Shown: positions 14,295-21,472, counted from the first letter of the stretch. The stretch: DNA of 21,472 bases from an uncultured Clostridia bacterium (GCA_934757865.1 CAKVLS010000013.1:1-21472); one strand, 5' to 3'. Made by a program: numbers and translations. The notes: a model not told the origin generated them from the sequence alone.

Positions 14295-14314
14295 ACTGGA
14301 AAATGCAAAAAATA

Positions 14315-14328
14315 CGACTATATGGTCG
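14315..14328. promoter_or_regulatory. Operator copy 3 (CGACTATATGGTCG)
   Basis: Seven-base arms with one mismatch, centred at 14321.5, matching the same CGAC..GGTCG pattern. It lies between the predicted start point of promoter P2 and the ribosome site of the metal-binding protein gene, a roadblock position. Confidence 0.65.
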
Positions 14329-14355
14329 GTGAAAGCTAAAAAAAGGACAATAATA

Positions 14356-14919
14356 ATGGAAAAGAACAAAGAGCAAAAACAAAAGAAAACAAAAAAGCAA
14401 AAGTATGGAGATGTCGTAGAAGACCACAAACTTATCAAGCGTACACTTATGGTTGCGGGTTTCCCAGCGATGGTTAGCGAGTACCTAAAAGATGGACACA
14501 TTTGTTATGCAGGATTTTTGCCAGGATTTGAGTTTACTGAAGTACAAGACATTGACGACTTTGGCGAACTTATGGATAGACTTCAAGACACACTTGATGA
14601 CGAGGTTGAGGAGCTTGTAGTATTTGGCAAGTCACTTCCTAATCTTCCTGATGACGAAAAGTTAATGGAGATGTATCCAGGGCATGAGATAAAATATCTT
14701 GACATCAATGTATATGCAGAACCAGACGAAGACGAGTGTACTCATGATTGCTCTACTTGCGGTGGTTGTAGTTTTAAGACTGACGGCAACGAAGATTATG
14801 ACTTTGGCGATGATATAGATATGGGTGAAGATGACGACTGTGATTGTGATGACGATGATTGTGATTGTCATCATAGTGACTTTGATGATGACGACTGCGA
14901 CTGTCACCATCATGACTAA
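14356..14919 (+). CDS. HicB-like domain protein with Cys/His/Asp-rich metal-binding tail
   Basis: The ATG at 14356 (AAAGGA 8 nt before) gives 187 residues; an in-frame GTG at 14329 lies inside operator copy 3 and is rejected. After a Lys-rich start, residues about 47-85 (HICYAGFLPGFEFTEVQDI..ELMDRLQDTLDDEVEEL) resemble the small HicB antitoxin-type fold; this match is tentative. The tail is striking: CTHDCSTCGGC (128-138), then three C-D-C groups at 162-164, 169-171 and 181-183 in almost pure Asp, ending in HHHD. Such tails bind metals, here perhaps zinc, copper, nickel or manganese. There is no HicA partner next door. The convergent metal permease with a His/Cys loop suggests a shared metal-buffering job. 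A terminator follows. Confidence 0.7.
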   Translation: MEKNKEQKQKKTKKQKYGDVVEDHKLIKRTLMVAGFPAMVSEYLKDGHICYAGFLPGFEFTEVQDIDDFGELMDRLQDTLDDEVEELVVFGKSLPNLPDDEKLMEMYPGHEIKYLDINVYAEPDEDECTHDCSTCGGCSFKTDGNEDYDFGDDIDMGEDDDCDCDDDDCDCHHSDFDDDDCDCHHHD

Positions 14920-14941
14920 AATAAAATTGCTATAAAAAAAT

Positions 14942-14971
14942 AAAACGACTAAGTCATTAGCCGTTTTTTTT
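14942..14971 (+). terminator. Intrinsic terminator after the metal-binding protein gene
   Basis: AAAACGACTAA (14942-14952) pairs with TTAGCCGTTTT (14957-14967) with one A-C mismatch and a GTCA loop, followed by a run of T. Confidence 0.85.
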
Positions 14972-15049
14972 GTTTTGATATATTTTTTTAATTTGCTTTT
15001 TAATTATATTTTTGCTTTTAGATTGATATCAAAATAAGTGATGATTATT

Positions 15050-15931
15050 TTATTTGAATCCAAGTATTAGTGATGCTACATATCCAACAACGATAGCAAA
15101 GCCCACAAGCAGTGCTAGAATTGTGAAGTTTTCTTTTGTGTTTTTGTTCTCCTTAAATAGCATCATAAGACCAAGCCCCGCATTGCAAGTTAGTCCGCCA
15201 AGGCATGCTCCAAATCCTATGCCGTTCATAAGATATAACTCAGAGATTATTACAGATGATGCACAGTTTGGTATTAGGCCTACAAGGCAAGTGTATAGTG
15301 GGGAGAAGTATTTGCTTGATTGTAAGAATTGAATTATTACATCTTCGCCCACGAAGTAAAGTGTTAGTGAGAACACTAAGTTAATAGCTAGTATGTAACA
15401 GAAAATTTTTAGAGAGTGGAATAGTGGATGAAGAAGATATTCTTTGGCGGTTTTCTTTTCGCCTTCTATATGATGATGGCAGCAACCGTCATGAACTTCT
15501 GTTTCGTCACTATCATCACAAACTTCTTCGTGATGATGAACTTCCTTAGTGCTCTTTTTGTAGCACAAATCAACTAAGTATCCAAAGCTAAATGCAAGCA
15601 CAAACTTAACAAGTAGTAATGGCAAAACTGTCAGCATTTTGTCTGGATTAGATAGTAGTATAGGTAGAGCTTCGTCACTAGTTGCAATATACATAGCAAG
15701 TAGTGTGCCGACTGTTATATGTCTTTTTGCATATAGGTCGGTAGCAACTATACTAAATCCACATTGTGGTATTAGTCCAAACAGTGCTCCAAATATTGGC
15801 GAGAATTTGCGAGTCTTTTGGAGTTTGTTGCTGACTTTGTTCTCTAATAGTTCAATTATTACATAGATACAAAAGATAACAGCAAAAGCTATTAAGCTAT
15901 CTTTGAGAGCGTCCCATATAGCGTCCCACAT
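15050..15931 (-). CDS. Putative heavy-metal/manganese permease (ArsP_2-type) with His/Cys-rich loop
   Basis: This 293-residue membrane protein has two homologous halves, each with a GLIP-x-C motif: GALFGLIPQCGFSIVATDLY (48-67) and TCLVGLIPNCASSVIISELY (214-233). This matches the ArsP_2 family (named as a putative heavy-metal exporter; relatives are annotated as putative manganese transporters). The cytoplasmic linker holds HHHEEVC (132-138) and HDGCCHHH (147-154), a likely metal sensor or chaperone site. I see about eight membrane helices. The ribosome site GGAGGTGA is near perfect. It is the only leftward gene in the chromosomal part and converges on the metal-binding protein gene. Substrate is inferred only. 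No Mn riboswitch fits in its leader of about 25 nt. Confidence 0.8.
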   Translation of the reverse strand: MWDAIWDALKDSLIAFAVIFCIYVIIELLENKVSNKLQKTRKFSPIFGALFGLIPQCGFSIVATDLYAKRHITVGTLLAMYIATSDEALPILLSNPDKMLTVLPLLLVKFVLAFSFGYLVDLCYKKSTKEVHHHEEVCDDSDETEVHDGCCHHHIEGEKKTAKEYLLHPLFHSLKIFCYILAINLVFSLTLYFVGEDVIIQFLQSSKYFSPLYTCLVGLIPNCASSVIISELYLMNGIGFGACLGGLTCNAGLGLMMLFKENKNTKENFTILALLVGFAIVVGYVASLILGFK

Positions 15932-15962
15932 ATTCTCACCTCCTTCAAAAAAATACTATCTA

Positions 15963-15990
15963 ATAATACAACTTTATAAAAAAATGTCAA
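15963..15990 (-). promoter_or_regulatory. Promoter of the metal permease gene
   Basis: On the minus strand, consensus TTGACA (15985-15990), a 16-bp spacer and TATTAT (15963-15968). Strong by sequence. Its -35 is only 4 bp from the -35 of the divergent promoter. Confidence 0.75.
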
Positions 15991-15994
15991 GTAC

Positions 15995-16024
15995 TTTACA
16001 CGACAGAAAAAAATATGCTAAAAT
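15995..16024 (+). promoter_or_regulatory. Promoter of the deoxynucleotidase gene
   Basis: TTTACA (15995-16000), 18-bp spacer, TAAAAT (16019-16024) preceded by TGC (extended -10). The predicted start point is near 16031, the first base of the AGGAG ribosome site. A TCTCCT..AGGAGA palindrome (16024-16036) spans this point, so its left arm would not be transcribed. Confidence 0.65.
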
Positions 16025-16040
16025 CTCCTTAGGAGAACAA

Positions 16041-16616
16041 ATGAAAAAGTTAATTATTGATTTTGACGATGTAATATGTGACAACGAATTTGTAACATGT
16101 TATAACGAATTTTTTCATACTAACAAAAAACACTCAGATTTCGGAGGGTTTCTTATTGACACTTCCATAAAAGACTCAGCTGTTCGCAAAGCGTTTGGCG
16201 AGTATGTTGTAAAAAGAAATTTTTATAAAAACGCAACCATAAAAGAAGGCGCAGTAGAAGCTATCGAAAAGCTATCTAAAAAATATTCAGTTTATATATG
16301 CACAGCTTATTATATGGATTATGTAAGGAATTTATGTGGCTCAATACTTGACCAAAAATATACCTTTATTGCCGAGCATATGCCTACTTTTGACATGTCA
16401 AAAATTATTTTTACCAATAGCAAAAGTGTAGTAAATGGCGACATAATGATAGATGATAATGTTAACAACCTTATCACCAACAATGCTTGTACTAAGCTTC
16501 TATTTACCGCCGAGCACAATGAAAGTATAGAAAAAGAAGAGCTTATCAAACAAAATATTATAAGAGTGAACGGCTGGCAAGAGATATTAGAGCTTTTGGA
16601 GGCGGACAGTGAGTAA
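16041..16616 (+). CDS. HAD-superfamily 5'-nucleotidase, NT5C/deoxyribonucleotidase type
   Basis: The ATG at 16041 with AGGAG 5 nt upstream gives 191 residues. Motif I is DFDDVICDN (residues 7-15; nucleophile Asp and general acid Asp as DxD), motif II is VYICTAYYM with the conserved Thr, and the C-terminal acidic motif is IMIDDNVNNL. The layout matches the NT5C family, which removes the 5' (or 3') phosphate of deoxyribonucleoside monophosphates to balance dNTP pools. The gene overlaps the next one by 8 nt, so the two are coupled. The promoter lies back to back with that of the metal permease. Confidence 0.85.
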   Translation: MKKLIIDFDDVICDNEFVTCYNEFFHTNKKHSDFGGFLIDTSIKDSAVRKAFGEYVVKRNFYKNATIKEGAVEAIEKLSKKYSVYICTAYYMDYVRNLCGSILDQKYTFIAEHMPTFDMSKIIFTNSKSVVNGDIMIDDNVNNLITNNACTKLLFTAEHNESIEKEELIKQNIIRVNGWQEILELLEADSE

Positions 16617-16956
16617 GAAAAAATATATAACATTAAGCGTAATTACAATGATTGTTGCGTGCTTGCTTGTTATATTCCACATACCATTTTTTACTTTGGT
16701 GCTAGGTGGCGAAAAAGTCTTTGAGCTAAGAGGAACTTTTTTAATCATCTCGCCAATAATCATCATAACAGTCAGCGTGCTAGCGACAGTTATCATTAAC
16801 ATCTTGACCAAAAAATATAACTTGGCAAAATTAAAAAATAAAAAAATTGTAAACATTGAGCAATGCAACAATATACCTCAAGAAGCCCAAAAGAGTGCTG
16901 ACGAATTAAACTCTACAAAGAGTGACAAAAAGTTAAATAACATAAATAAAAAGTAA
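16609..16956 (+). CDS. Small two-helix membrane protein of unknown function
   Basis: The GTG at 16609 is supported by GGAGG at 16598-16602, 6 nt upstream and inside the end of the previous gene. The 115-residue product has two membrane helices (about 8-31 and 42-66) and a charged, Asn/Lys-rich cytoplasmic tail ending in INKK. I do not recognise a family. Overlap with the nucleotidase by 8 nt implies coupled translation. The stop lies inside the following terminator. Confidence 0.75.
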   Translation: MSKKKYITLSVITMIVACLLVIFHIPFFTLVLGGEKVFELRGTFLIISPIIIITVSVLATVIINILTKKYNLAKLKNKKIVNIEQCNNIPQEAQKSADELNSTKSDKKLNNINKK

Positions 16957-16978
16957 CCCATATAGAGGTTGCTTTTTT
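16950..16978 (+). terminator. Intrinsic terminator before recD2
   Basis: AAAGTAACC (16950-16958) pairs with GGTTGCTTT (16967-16975) with one wobble and an 8-nt loop, followed by Ts. Its stem starts within the last codons of the upstream gene, and the recD2 -35 begins 3 bp after it. Confidence 0.85.
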
Positions 16979-16980
16979 GT

Positions 16981-17009
16981 TTGTAAAAAATTTTTGTTTC
17001 TATTATAAT
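16981..17009 (+). promoter_or_regulatory. recD2 promoter giving a likely leaderless mRNA
   Basis: TTGTAA (16981-16986), 17-bp spacer, perfect TATAAT (17004-17009). The predicted start point, 7 nt after the -10, is the A of the ATG at 17016. No Shine-Dalgarno lies between. Confidence 0.8.
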
Positions 17010-17015
17010 AGAGTT

Positions 17016-19250
17016 ATGAAAATTGAAGGAAATATAGAAGATATAATCTTTCACAATAGTGACAATGGTTATACTGTGCTTAATATTGATAACAAAGGTA
17101 TTTTGACCACTTGTGTCGGCAAGATTGCCAATCCTAGCGAGGGTACATATCTTGAGCTTGACGGAGAGTTTGTCAAAAACGGCAAATACGGCGAGCAGTT
17201 TGCTTTTTCGTCAGCTAGAGTTTCGACTCCTAAGAGTGTCGAGGGCATCAAGAGATATCTTTCTAGCGGACTTATAAAAGGCATCGGCCCAGTTACCGCC
17301 GAGGCTATTGTTGAGAAGTTTGGTGAAGATACTTTGGAGATAATAGAGCTTAACCCCGAAAAACTTGCAAGTGTAAGGGGTGTAAGCCTTAACAAAGCAA
17401 TCAATATTGGCGAGTCTTACAACGAGATAAAAAATATGCAAAAAGTTATTATGTTTTTGCAAGACTACAACTTGACTACCAATATGTCTATTAAAATTTA
17501 TAATACCTATGGCGACAAAACTATAGATATTATGTCAAAAAATCCTTACAAACTAATTGAAGATATAGACGGTGTTGGATTTTTGACGGCGGACAAGATA
17601 GCGGTATCTATGGGGTTATCTATAGATAGCGAGTTTAGAGTAAGAGCAGGTATACTTCATTGCCTAAAAGACACCAGCGAAAAAGGTGGTAATACATACC
17701 TTCCTCGTGATGAACTTTTTGAGATGAGCAACACTCTTCTTCGTATTGAGAGTGGCTTTGATATTTTGTTTGATAGAGCGCTAGAAGGGCTTACTATTGA
17801 TAGCGTAGTCAAATGTTTTGAAAGCCGTGGAAAAGAGATAGTTATGCTAACTAACTTCTACAAGGTAGAGCAAGCCGTTGCCAAAAAGATAAATTTACTT
17901 AATATAACTAACGAAGTTGTAGATATCAATATTGATAGCGAGATAGAGGACTTTGAGAGAGTTAACAAAATTACTCTTCACGAAGAACAAAAGAAAGCTA
18001 TATCTATGGCAGTTTCTAAACATATATCTGTTATAACTGGTGGCCCAGGTACTGGTAAAACAACTATTGTAAAATGTATCTTAAAAATATTAAAGCAAAA
18101 CTCAAACAAAATTTTGCTCCTTGCCCCAACCGGAAGAGCAGCAAAAAGGCTCTCGGAGTCATGTGGCGAAAACGCTAGCACTATTCATAGAGCGCTAGAA
18201 GTAAACTTCAAAGATGACAACAAAAGTTTCTTTACCTATAACGCCAGCAACAAGTTGCCAGCGGAGGTTGTTATAGTAGATGAGATGTCTATGGTAGATG
18301 TCACCCTTATGAACTACCTAATGCAAGCACTTAGCAATAATTGTAAAGTCGTTTTGGTAGGAGATAAAGACCAGCTACCTAGCGTAGGCGCAGGAAATGT
18401 CCTTCATGATATTTTGGCTAGCGAAAAAGTCCCTTATGTACAGCTAACCCAAATATTTAGACAAGACGAAAAGAGTCTTATAGTCAGCAATGCCCACCTT
18501 ATTAACGAGGGCAAAATGCCTAACCTTACTAATAAGAGTACAGACTTTTTCTTTGAAGAGCGTACAGATGGCTTTGATATGCTTAATACTGTTGTTGACC
18601 TTGTGACTGAGAGGCTTCCAGCTTATAGCAAAGTTGACCCTATCAATATTCAAGTTTTAGCACCTATGAAGTCGGGTATATGCGGAGTCAATAGACTTAA
18701 TGCAGAGTTGCAAGAAAAAATCAATCCCCCATCTCTTAGAAAGAATGAGATCCGCCTTGATGTGCAAATTTTTAGAGAAGGCGACAAAGTTATGCAGATT
18801 TGCAACAACTACGAGAGAGAGTGGGCACGCCGTGGCGAAGACGGATTTTTTGTAGAGGGTAAAGGCGTCTTTAATGGAGACATGGGCAGAATAACTAAGA
18901 TAGATTTTCAAACAGGCGAAACAACTGTGTATTTTGATGATGACCGTATTGCCACCTATCCAAGAAACGAGATAACTGACCTACAAATTTGCTATGCAAC
19001 AACTATACACAAGAGCCAAGGTAGTGAGTTTGATGTGGTAGTTATGCCTATCGTATCAGGGGCAGGCTCTATAGTTACAAGAAACCTTTTGTACACAGGT
19101 GTTACAAGAGCAAAAAAACTAGTAGTATTAGTCGGTAGCAAAAAAAATGTAGCTCGTATGGTATACAATAACTTTATTGCTAACAGATATAGTATGCTGT
19201 GCGAGTTTATAAAACAACAAAGTAAAAAACTGGATATATTGTATAACTAA
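17016..19250 (+). CDS. recD2: RecD2-type (YrrC family) ATP-dependent DNA helicase
   Basis: The ATG at 17016 gives 744 residues and starts with MKIEGNIEDIIFHNSDNGYTVL, the family's usual N-terminal OB-like region; an upstream in-frame start at 16977 lies in the promoter and is rejected. Helix-hairpin-helix-like repeats follow (KGIGPVTAEAIVEKFG, VRGVSLNKA, IDGVGFLTADKIA). Superfamily 1 helicase motifs are Walker A TGGPGTGKTT (341-350), APTGRAAKR, Walker B VDEMSMVD with D422-E423, VGDKDQLPSVGAG, and the C-terminal YATTIHKSQGSEFD and TGVTRAK. RecD2 is a 5'-3' helicase acting in DNA repair without RecBC. Its TAA overlaps the ComF start (TAATG). Leaderless translation is predicted. Confidence 0.96.
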   Translation: MKIEGNIEDIIFHNSDNGYTVLNIDNKGILTTCVGKIANPSEGTYLELDGEFVKNGKYGEQFAFSSARVSTPKSVEGIKRYLSSGLIKGIGPVTAEAIVEKFGEDTLEIIELNPEKLASVRGVSLNKAINIGESYNEIKNMQKVIMFLQDYNLTTNMSIKIYNTYGDKTIDIMSKNPYKLIEDIDGVGFLTADKIAVSMGLSIDSEFRVRAGILHCLKDTSEKGGNTYLPRDELFEMSNTLLRIESGFDILFDRALEGLTIDSVVKCFESRGKEIVMLTNFYKVEQAVAKKINLLNITNEVVDINIDSEIEDFERVNKITLHEEQKKAISMAVSKHISVITGGPGTGKTTIVKCILKILKQNSNKILLLAPTGRAAKRLSESCGENASTIHRALEVNFKDDNKSFFTYNASNKLPAEVVIVDEMSMVDVTLMNYLMQALSNNCKVVLVGDKDQLPSVGAGNVLHDILASEKVPYVQLTQIFRQDEKSLIVSNAHLINEGKMPNLTNKSTDFFFEERTDGFDMLNTVVDLVTERLPAYSKVDPINIQVLAPMKSGICGVNRLNAELQEKINPPSLRKNEIRLDVQIFREGDKVMQICNNYEREWARRGEDGFFVEGKGVFNGDMGRITKIDFQTGETTVYFDDDRIATYPRNEITDLQICYATTIHKSQGSEFDVVVMPIVSGAGSIVTRNLLYTGVTRAKKLVVLVGSKKNVARMVYNNFIANRYSMLCEFIKQQSKKLDILYN

Positions 19251-19969
19251 TGAAAAGAATTTTAGAAAAGTTTTGGCAAGCACTTTCGCCAGAAGGTATC
19301 ACTTGTATAGTTTGTGGGGCGGAGCTTAATCACCATAGTAGATATAGTATGTGTGATAGCTGCCTAAAGAAAATGCCAATTATCAAAAAGTCGTGCGAAA
19401 AGTGCGGCAGAGAAATATACGATGATAGCAAGTTTTGTTTTGACTGCGAAGGCAAGGGCGCAAAATACGACAAGGTGTATTCTGTCCTAAATTATGAAGG
19501 TGTAGTTGCGGGCTTAATATATAGACTTAAATATGGCGGAGAGAAGTATTTAGCCAAGTATTTAGCTAGGTTTATGGTAGATAAACTAAAAGAAGCAAAT
19601 GTAAAATTTGACATTATAGTTCCCGTTCCGCTTAACAAAAATAGGCTTAAGAAAAGAGGCTTCAATCAAGCTGAGTTTTTAGCCAAAGAGATAGCTAGTG
19701 AACTTAATACTCAAGTAGTTAGCTGTATGGACAGAGTAGTTGATACACCTTTCCAAGCTAGACTTACAAGAGAGGAGAGATTAAACAATCTAAAAGATGC
19801 TTTTGTGGTTAATAACAAAGGCCTTGTAAAAGGTAAAACAGTGCTAGTTATTGATGATATCTTCACAACTGGCAGCACAATTAACGAGTGTGCAACAGTA
19901 CTTTTTAAGGCTAAGGCAAAAAGTGTAATCGCTATAACGCTATCGCATGCAAAAAAGAAGTTTGTCTAA
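19250..19969 (+). CDS. comFC: ComF-family phosphoribosyltransferase-like competence protein
   Basis: The 239-residue protein has two N-terminal CxxC zinc pairs (CIVC 19-22, CDSC 35-38) and two more (CEKC 49-52, CFDC 63-66), then a PRTase fold with PVPLNKNRLKKRGFNQAEFLA and the PRPP loop VLVIDDIFTTGSTINEC. In competent Bacillota ComFC supports uptake of single-stranded DNA; many non-competent species also carry it. The gene overlaps recD2 by one nucleotide (TAATG). It lies just before secA, as in the Bacillus comFA-comFC-yvyD-secA order, though the yvyD/hpf gene is absent here. Confidence 0.93.
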   Translation: MKRILEKFWQALSPEGITCIVCGAELNHHSRYSMCDSCLKKMPIIKKSCEKCGREIYDDSKFCFDCEGKGAKYDKVYSVLNYEGVVAGLIYRLKYGGEKYLAKYLARFMVDKLKEANVKFDIIVPVPLNKNRLKKRGFNQAEFLAKEIASELNTQVVSCMDRVVDTPFQARLTREERLNNLKDAFVVNNKGLVKGKTVLVIDDIFTTGSTINECATVLFKAKAKSVIAITLSHAKKKFV

Positions 19970-19994
19970 AAAGTACAAATAATATATTATTTAT

Positions 19995-20034
19995 ATATGC
20001 AAAGTAAAAAAAGCTTTGCATATTTTGCTTTTTT
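19995..20034 (+). terminator. Intrinsic terminator after comFC
   Basis: ATATGCAAAG (19995-20004) pairs perfectly with CTTTGCATAT (20014-20023) over 10 bp, 9-nt loop, followed by TTTGCTTTTTT. Confidence 0.88.
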
Positions 20035-20044
20035 ATAGTACACT
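20016..20044 (+). promoter_or_regulatory. Probable secA promoter embedded in the comFC terminator
   Basis: TTGCAT (20016-20021), 17-bp spacer, TACACT (20039-20044). The -35 is part of the 3' arm of the terminator stem, so end of one unit and start of the next overlap. Confidence 0.5.
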
Positions 20045-20066
20045 TAGTTGTATTTAGGAGATTATT

Positions 20067-21472
20067 ATGGGCTTATTAACTTTTTTATTTGGTGCTAGCA
20101 ACAAGTCAAATGTCAAAGCACTAGAAAAAATAGCAAAAAAAGTAGAAGACTTAGACGAAGTTTATTCTAAAAAAACTGATATGGAACTAATCAAGACTAC
20201 CAAATGGCTAAAAGATAGACTTGCCAAAGGTGAAACGCTTGATGATATTTTGCCAGATGCTTTTGCGTGTGTGCGTGAGGCAAGCTGGAGAGTTTTGCAT
20301 ATGAAACACTTCCATGTGCAAATACTAGGTGGTATAGCTCTTCACCAAGGCAGAATCGCCGAGATGAGAACTGGTGAAGGTAAGACATTAGTTGCGACAC
20401 TACCTACATACCTTAATGCTCTTACTGGCAAAGGTGTACACATCGTTACCGTTAACGAGTACCTTGCCAAGAGAGACGCAGAGTGGATGGGAAAAGTTCA
20501 CAAATTCTTAGGACTTACAGTAGGCGTTTCTACTCGTGACATGAGTGACGAAGAGAAGCGTAAAGCTTATGCTTGTGATATCACTTACTCAACTAACAGT
20601 GAGCTTGGCTTTGACTATCTAAGAGATAACAGAGTTCAAGAGATGAGCCAAAAAGTTCAAAGAGGACATAACTTTGCCATTGTCGATGAGGTCGATAGTA
20701 TTTTGATCGATGAGGCAAGAACACCTCTTATCATCAGTGGCAGGGGTACTAAATCAAATGATATGTACTATGTCGCTCAAAGATTTGTCAAGACTCTTAA
20801 TAGTGATGACTACGAGATAGACGAAAAGTTAAAAACTGTTATTTTGACCGAGAGTGGTATATCTAAGGCTGAGAGATTTTTTAGAGTAGAGACTCTTTCG
20901 GATATTGGCAACCTAGAACTTAACCACCACATCAATAACGCATTGCAAGCCAACCTTCTTATGAAAAGAGATGACAGATATATTGTCAAAGAAGGCGAAG
21001 TAATTATTGTTGATGAGTTTACCGGAAGATTGATGCCGGGTAGAAGATTTAGCGAGGGCTTGCACCAAGCTATTGAAGCCAAAGAAGGTCTAAAAATAAA
21101 AGACGAAAACAAGACTTTGGCAACAATCACTTTCCAAAACTATTTCCGTATGTACTCTAAACTTAGCGGTATGACAGGTACTGCCAAGACCGAAGAAAGA
21201 GAGTTTAACGGAATATATAAGCTAGACGTTGTTACTATTCCAACCAACTCTCCAATTTTGAGATTTGATAGAAACGATATTATATATACCACCCAAAAAG
21301 GTAAATTTGATGCAGTAGTTGAGCGTATCAAACAAGAAACTGAAACAGGCCGTCCAATACTAGTAGGTACTGTCTCTGTTGAAAAGAGTGAAATGCTAAG
21401 CGACATGCTTAAAAAAGCAAAAATTAGACATGTAGTTCTTAACGCCAAGAACCCAGAGAACGAGTCTGAGAT
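20067..21472 (+). CDS. secA: SecA preprotein translocase ATPase, N-terminal 468 residues (cut by window edge)
   Basis: The frame is open from the ATG at 20067 to the window end. AGGAG lies 6 nt upstream. SecA drives post-translational secretion through SecYEG. Visible are the start MGLLTFLFG, the helical N-terminus with KWLKDRLAKGE, ALHQGRIAEMRTGEGKTLVA with Walker A (103-107), VNEYLAKRDAEWM, GFDYLRDN, and Walker B FAIVDEVDSILIDEARTPLIISG with D207-E208. The preprotein cross-linking domain and second-half motifs DEFTGRLMPGRR, ATITFQNYFRMY, LSGMTGTAKTEEREF and PILVGTVSVEKSE follow. The remaining part, about half, is beyond the window. No defect is seen. Confidence 0.97.
   Translation, partial: MGLLTFLFGASNKSNVKALEKIAKKVEDLDEVYSKKTDMELIKTTKWLKDRLAKGETLDDILPDAFACVREASWRVLHMKHFHVQILGGIALHQGRIAEMRTGEGKTLVATLPTYLNALTGKGVHIVTVNEYLAKRDAEWMGKVHKFLGLTVGVSTRDMSDEEKRKAYACDITYSTNSELGFDYLRDNRVQEMSQKVQRGHNFAIVDEVDSILIDEARTPLIISGRGTKSNDMYYVAQRFVKTLNSDDYEIDEKLKTVILTESGISKAERFFRVETLSDIGNLELNHHINNALQANLLMKRDDRYIVKEGEVIIVDEFTGRLMPGRRFSEGLHQAIEAKEGLKIKDENKTLATITFQNYFRMYSKLSGMTGTAKTEEREFNGIYKLDVVTIPTNSPILRFDRNDIIYTTQKGKFDAVVERIKQETETGRPILVGTVSVEKSEMLSDMLKKAKIRHVVLNAKNPENESE

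Noticed and set aside
14662..14913. 83-residue minus-strand frame rich in Val, Ile and Thr
   Set aside because: Antisense of the Asp/Cys-rich tail of the metal-binding protein; no ribosome site.
15932..15990. Mn-sensing riboswitch before the metal permease
   Set aside because: The predicted leader is only about 25 nt, far too short.
16977..17015. Upstream start for RecD2 adding 13 residues
   Set aside because: It lies in the terminator tail and promoter, has no ribosome site, and the family N-terminus begins at 17016.

Overview
The window is AT-rich, Shine-Dalgarno-led bacterial DNA with a gene set typical of the Bacillota, most likely an uncultured Clostridia-type lineage. The markers are a RecD2-type helicase, ComF next to SecA, a VanW-family protein, RmuC, a class II CCA-adding enzyme and a 510-residue serine recombinase. 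I cannot place it to genus. All 19 visible stop codons are TAA (16) or TAG (3).

Region 1 (1 to about 4796) is accessory DNA. A leftward four-gene operon encodes a small XRE regulator, a Dam/DpnM-type adenine methyltransferase, an Mrr-fold nuclease and a DpnII (GATC) restriction endonuclease that is cut by the window edge. Its last three genes are joined by TAATG stop-start overlaps. Diverging from it are an orphan 130-residue protein and a large serine recombinase. The last codons of the recombinase are the 3' end of a tRNA-Ser(UGA) gene on the other strand. This looks like one end of an integrated element carrying a restriction-modification cassette, with tRNA-Ser as the attachment site.

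Region 2 (about 4870 to 10000) holds host genes on the plus strand: a Sel1-repeat protein, then a run of CCA-adding enzyme, RmuC and VanW protein. After it comes a 426-bp gene-free stretch with nine DnaA boxes in two mirrored clusters around an AT-rich core. It resembles a replication origin or a DnaA-titrating box cluster, although there is no dnaA/dnaN nearby and no change in gene direction.

Region 3 (10000 to 14100) has two DUF308/HdeD-like membrane proteins, the first with a long Lys/Thr-rich tail encoded by a perfect 18-bp tandem repeat. They are followed by an ABC exporter and a GNAT acetyltransferase.

Region 4 (14100 to 16000) looks like a metal-handling module. It has three copies of a GACC..GGTC palindromic operator, a HicB-like protein with a Cys/His/Asp-rich tail, and a convergent ArsP_2-type metal permease with a His/Cys-rich loop.

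Region 5 (16000 to the end) carries a HAD-type deoxynucleotidase, a small two-helix membrane protein, RecD2, ComF and the first 468 codons of SecA.

Many promoters sit unusually close to their start codons. The CCA-enzyme and RecD2 genes both have a -10 box ending exactly 6 nt before the ATG, which predicts leaderless mRNAs. Several others would begin almost at the Shine-Dalgarno sequence.
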